Below the pieces are notes generated by a model. The model was given only the letters and a program-made list of their open reading frames with translations, made no database searches and was not told the DNA's origin. Position numbers and translations under genes: made by a program. Below are positions 60,850 through 64,000 of a DNA stretch of 64,000 bases, in pieces. The stretch spans positions 1 through 64,000 of the forward strand of contig NZ_CALERY010000021.1 of the NCBI RefSeq assembly GCF_937906905.1, given 5' to 3'. The DNA is from an uncultured Helicobacter sp. (GTDB taxonomy: Bacteria > Campylobacterota > Campylobacteria > Campylobacterales > Helicobacteraceae). Each line of letters starts with the position of its first letter. Positions within the stretch are counted from its first letter, which is position 1.

Positions 60850-61517
60850 TAGAATCTCATCGCAATATCATCAAACTCGCGCCAGCTTGTAGGCATGCGG
60901 CTTGGATTCTGGTTTGTCAAACGAGAATCTAGCGCGTGAGAGCTTTTTGTGCTAGAGAGAGTTCGCACGATATGTGCAAGTGAGCGCACAATAACATCTG
61001 TCTCAATATTGACGCGCCTGCCTATGCGATAGGTAGAGAATAGCGTGTTCTCAAATGTGTGAGGGATAATAGTGAGTGTGAAGCACTCTTGCTGCACAGA
61101 GGAGATTGTAAGGCTGATTCCATCGATAGTGATTGAGCCTTGCGGGATACATAGAGAGAGGGTTTGACTTGGTGCGGTGATGATGAAGCGCGTTTGATTC
61201 TCGCAGGGCTCTATGGCGAGAATCTCGCCAATAGCATCAATATGCCCCTGGACAAAATGCCCATCTAGCCGAGAATCTGCCCGCAATGCTGGCTCGATAT
61301 GCACTTTGTTAGTGTAGTTTTCTATGGCGACTTGGCTTGCGGAGTGTGCGGAAATCTCGAGTGAGAACCCATCGCTATGGAGCGCGATGACTGTTAGGCA
61401 CATGCCATTGACTGCGATGCTATCGCCGATAGCTGGGACATAGCTGCATGAAAGGCGCAAGATATGATTGCTATAATCCCGCACCAAAGCAATCTCGCGC
61501 ACCAATCCGCTAAACAT
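60849..61517 (-). CDS. ribE: Riboflavin synthase alpha subunit
   Basis: 222 residues with the internal duplication of the family: MFSGLVREIALVRD, AIGDSIAVNGMCLTVIAL in the first barrel and GSITIDGISLTISSVQQE in the second, HFVQGHIDAIGEI between them. Converts two lumazines to riboflavin. C-terminal 45 residues extend beyond the usual length and contain the LDSRL word-encoded stretch. AAAGGA before ATG 61517. Confidence 0.95.
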   Translation of the reverse strand: MFSGLVREIALVRDYSNHILRLSCSYVPAIGDSIAVNGMCLTVIALHSDGFSLEISAHSASQVAIENYTNKVHIEPALRADSRLDGHFVQGHIDAIGEILAIEPCENQTRFIITAPSQTLSLCIPQGSITIDGISLTISSVQQECFTLTIIPHTFENTLFSTYRIGRRVNIETDVIVRSLAHIVRTLSSTKSSHALDSRLTNQNPSRMPTSWREFDDIAMRF

Positions 61518-61665
61518 GTCAAAATCCTTTTGGGGGTATTATCGCCGCTATTGTAGCAAAGTTCTTGCTCACTAGATGAATGCACCAAGAATCTGGCGTG
61601 CTAGAATCGCTGTAATCTGCTACAATTTTAGCCCATAAGCCCAAAATCAAGCACTAGGAGATTGT

Positions 61666-62523
61666 ATGCAGTTTGTCGATACGCATTGTCATCTTGATGA
61701 TGAGCGCTATATGGAGGATTTACCACAGGTTTTAGAGAGTGCAAGTGCTAAGGGTGTGGGCGCGTGTGTAATCCCGGCAGCAAGCCCTGCTACACTGGCG
61801 CGTGCGATAGAGATTGCACAGGCGTATGGGCAGGTGTATTTTGCTTGTGGGCTACACCCATGCGAGATCGAGCATGAAGGGGTGGATTGCGCGGGACTAG
61901 ATTCTGCGGCAAGCCTTGCTCCAGAATCTAGCGCGGATTACTTGGCTGCAGTTTGTGCGCATAATTGCGCGAGGCTGGAGCGGGTGTTTGGTCATATAGG
62001 GCATGAGAAATGCGTAGCCATAGGTGAGTGTGGGCTGGATTATTATCATTTCCTAGAATCTGTGCCTAAAGAGACGCAAAAGCAAGTGCAAAAAGAGATT
62101 TTCATCACGCAAATCAAACGCGCTATCGAGCTTGATCTCCCACTAATTGTGCATATACGCGAGGCAAGTAATGATGCGTATGAGATTCTTGCCAGGTTCC
62201 CCCAAGCGCGCGGGATTCTCCACTGCTACAATGCTGATGAGGTATTGCTGAAACTTAGTGATAGATTCTACTATGGGATTGGCGGGGTGGCGACATTTAA
62301 AAACGCTAGGCGACTGCTCGAAGTCCTGCCTAAAATCCCGCTTGATCGTCTTGTGCTAGAGACAGATGCACCATATCTTACCCCACACCCATTCCGGGGG
62401 CAGCGCAATAGCCCAGAATATATCCCGCTAATTGCCTCTAGAGTTGCAGAGATTTTAGGGATCTCCCAAGATACACTAGCAGAGACTAGCACGAAAAACG
62501 CACGCGTGATTTTTGGGATTTAG
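61666..62523 (+). CDS. tatD: TatD-family metal-dependent hydrolase
   Basis: 285 residues. FVDTHCHLDDERY (two His metal ligands), FACGLHPCE, IGECGLDYYHFL, LIVHIREASND, GILHCYNADE and LVLETDAPYLTPHPFRG (Asp, His). TatD proteins are 3'-5' exonucleases or D-aminoacyl-tRNA deacylases depending on member. An insertion DCAGLDSAASLAPESSAD at residues 70-87 carries the word GATTCT/AGAATC. TAGGAG before ATG 61666. Confidence 0.94.
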   Translation: MQFVDTHCHLDDERYMEDLPQVLESASAKGVGACVIPAASPATLARAIEIAQAYGQVYFACGLHPCEIEHEGVDCAGLDSAASLAPESSADYLAAVCAHNCARLERVFGHIGHEKCVAIGECGLDYYHFLESVPKETQKQVQKEIFITQIKRAIELDLPLIVHIREASNDAYEILARFPQARGILHCYNADEVLLKLSDRFYYGIGGVATFKNARRLLEVLPKIPLDRLVLETDAPYLTPHPFRGQRNSPEYIPLIASRVAEILGISQDTLAETSTKNARVIFGI

Positions 62524-62883
62524 TGGGGCTTGGGGTTATCGCAGGGCTAGCTGATAGGGCGGGGCGCTAGATTCTAAGCTCCATCATGCAAAGAGCAGAA
62601 TCTACATCTCCTTACGCGCACTCTATTGATTTTAGCCGATGATAGGCTTTTGGCAAATCGTATATTTTGCTCCGGGCATATCTACGATTGCTTTGAAGAT
62701 TTGACATATTTTTAGAATTTCTCCATATTACAATTTCCCCTAGATGTGTATTGGCTTCCCAGACTAAAATCTAAAGACTTGGATTCTAGTTTGTATCAAG
62801 GTGCTGCGCTCTAAGCTAGGTTTTTCAGGTTTAATATCGTAGGTTATAATAATCACTCTTATATTAGTGTTTCAAGGATTTTG
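62524..62883. other. Intergenic region between tatD and feoB
   Basis: 360 bases without a supported reading frame. The first part is G/C-rich with a TAGATTCTA-type word at 62569-62577 and another at 62601; the last 150 bases are AT-rich and hold a TATAAT box and an AT-rich imperfect dyad. No RNA gene recognised. Confidence 0.4.
62845..62866 (+). promoter_or_regulatory. Candidate feoB promoter overlapping a possible Fur site
   Basis: TATAAT at 62845-62850 overlaps TAATAATCACTCTTATATTA (62847-62866). The left half equals the TAATAAT half-site described for the H. pylori Fur box; the right half matches only partly. Position 18-39 bases before the feoB ATG fits iron-dependent control, but the site is weak. 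Confidence 0.3.
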
Positions 62884-64000
62884 ATGCCAGATTCAGCACA
62901 ACACTCCATGAATGATACGATTACTATAGCGCTTATCGGTCAGCCAAATGTCGGCAAAAGCTCGCTGATAAATGCACTCAGCGGCTCACACCTGAAGGTT
63001 GGGAATTTCAGCGGAGTAACGATTGAAAAAACTCAAGCCACTTTCTTCTATCATGGCACGCGTATTGTTATTGTTGATTTACCCGGCTCTTACTCGCTCA
63101 ACCACTACTCCCCAGAAGAAAAAATCACCAAAGACTTCTTGGAGTCTAGGCAGTATGACATCGTGCTAAATGTGCTAGATTCTACCAATCTCGCGCGCAA
63201 TCTCGCCCTCACCGGGCAGGTCATGGATCTGGGTGTGAAAATGGTGCTGGGGCTAAACATGATTGATGAAGCCAGAGAGGAGCATATCCAGGTAAATCAC
63301 GCGCTGCTAGGCGAAATCCTAGGCGTGCCATGCGTGCCAATCTCGGCACACACCAACGAGAATCTACCCGCTTTGCTTGATATACTTATCGATACTGCAC
63401 GCAAGCCACTCTGTGCGCCTAAGAGAATCTATAATGATGAGATAGAGCGCGCGATCGCAGAGGTGGAGCGCTTTATTACACAGAGAGAATTCTACGATCT
63501 TCAGGGCTATCCAAATACGCATGCCCCACTTTCCATGCGCCAGATTGCTATCTTGCTCATCAAGCAAGATAGCAATCTTTATGCGTATTTGCACGATAAG
63601 CCAAGCTACCATGAAATTATCCAGTGCGTAAATCAAGCGCGCAATGCACTTAGCATGGCTAGTGGTGAGCATAATATTATGCGGCTTTTTCATCAGGACG
63701 CCATCGCATTTGCCCAAGGCGCAGGACAGGAGAGCACCATCTACCCCAAAACCATGCTGCAAAAAACCAAAAACATGGACGCGCTATTGCTACACAAAGT
63801 CTTTGGGATTCCTATATTCCTAGGGCTGATGTTTGTGCTATTTGAGATGACATTCTATGTGGGTGGGTTTTTCAAGGACTATATCGAGCTAGGGTTTGAT
63901 GAGCTCTCCTCCATGCTTCGCGAGGTCATTGTTGTTAAAGATTTTGCTTCTTTGCTGTGCGATGGTGTTATTGGCGGGGTAGGGACGATTATCGCGTTTC
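62884..64000 (+). CDS. feoB: Ferrous iron transporter FeoB, 3' end outside the window
   Basis: Open without stop from ATG 62884 (AAGGA upstream) to the window edge, giving the first 372 residues. G domain: G1 GQPNVGKSSLINALSG, G2 NFSGVTIEKTQA, G3 DLPGSYSLNHYS, G4 NMIDEA, then a helical spacer and the first membrane segment (FGIPIFLGLMFVLFEMTFYV). Imports Fe2+. A perfect 16-base inverted repeat sits inside the gene at 63542-63578. No feoA upstream. Confidence 0.97.
   Translation, partial: MPDSAQHSMNDTITIALIGQPNVGKSSLINALSGSHLKVGNFSGVTIEKTQATFFYHGTRIVIVDLPGSYSLNHYSPEEKITKDFLESRQYDIVLNVLDSTNLARNLALTGQVMDLGVKMVLGLNMIDEAREEHIQVNHALLGEILGVPCVPISAHTNENLPALLDILIDTARKPLCAPKRIYNDEIERAIAEVERFITQREFYDLQGYPNTHAPLSMRQIAILLIKQDSNLYAYLHDKPSYHEIIQCVNQARNALSMASGEHNIMRLFHQDAIAFAQGAGQESTIYPKTMLQKTKNMDALLLHKVFGIPIFLGLMFVLFEMTFYVGGFFKDYIELGFDELSSMLREVIVVKDFASLLCDGVIGGVGTIIAF
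63542..63578. repeat. Perfect 16-bp inverted repeat inside feoB
   Basis: AGATTGCTATCTTGCT (63542-63557), loop CATCA, then AGCAAGATAGCAATCT (63563-63578), no mismatch. It encodes QIAILLIKQDSNLY in the G-domain/membrane spacer. A strong mRNA stem within a coding region is unexpected. Confidence 0.85.

Noticed and set aside
1..64000. tRNA, rRNA, CRISPR, insertion sequences, prophage genes
   Set aside because: I found no T-loop-like signature, repeat-spacer array, transposase or integrase reading frame; spacers are mostly short.

Overview
The window is chromosomal DNA of a Helicobacter-like member of the Campylobacterota. Evidence is the gene content and gene neighbourhoods: HobA next to lysC and holB; soj-parB running into an ATP-synthase operon with two b-type subunits and then the Tol-Pal genes; an Lpp20-type lipoprotein; a free-standing FlhB C-terminal domain (FlhX); a FlgR-type sigma-54 activator; Helicobacter-type outer-membrane barrels. 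Base composition is richer in G+C than H. pylori, which fits the H. canis side of the genus, but the species is a guess. No rRNA, tRNA, CRISPR array, insertion sequence or prophage was recognised.

Layout. 1-2.7 kb: AT-rich leader, a glycosyltransferase switched off by a C13 tract, a chemoreceptor remnant and an HrgA-like gene. 2.7-11.6 kb (minus): proA, proB, AsmA-like, folP, holB, hobA, lysC, rppH. 11.7-16.6 kb: small genes, one behind a clear sigma-54 promoter, an ATP-grasp gene broken at a GA repeat, fumC and a barrel protein. 16.7-26.9 kb (minus): recG, der, infC, thrS, a flgR-like regulator, a periplasmic protein, ruvB, panB. 27-31 kb: three tandem outer-membrane proteins and a radical SAM/SPASM gene behind a T15 tract. 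31.2-48 kb (plus): motAB, fmt-birA-parA-parB, atpF'FHAGDC, tolQRAB-pal-cpoB, slyD, lolA. 48-52 kb (minus): Lpp20-type lipoproteins, RDD protein, pyrE, frr, secG. 52-57 kb (plus): a multi-membrane GT-C-like gene switched off by a G15 tract, a porin-like protein and manC. 57-61.5 kb (minus): thrB, EamA transporter, TolC, NlpC/P60 hydrolase, flhX, ribE. 61.6-64 kb (plus): tatD and the start of feoB, cut by the window edge.

How it fits together. Most of the window is housekeeping: proline, folate, aspartate-family, pantothenate, pyrimidine and riboflavin synthesis, replication, repair, translation, energy, envelope integrity and motility. Interspersed are four envelope- or glycan-type genes with slippable repeats: GT2 (C13), ATP-grasp (GA repeat), radical SAM/SPASM (T15 upstream) and GT-C (G15). 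Three of the four read as OFF in this assembly and can be put back in frame by a simple change of tract length. This looks like a dispersed, stochastically switched surface-modification set.

A second window-wide signal is the word TAGATTCTA/TAGAATCTA (core GATTCT/AGAATC). It is strongly over-represented on both strands, lies in intergenic hairpins as inverted pairs, and encodes Ser/Asp/Glu-rich inserts in the linkers of conserved enzymes such as Der, ProB, FolP, Fmt, TatD and MotB. Its behaviour recalls DNA-uptake words of other naturally competent bacteria, but that function is not shown here.
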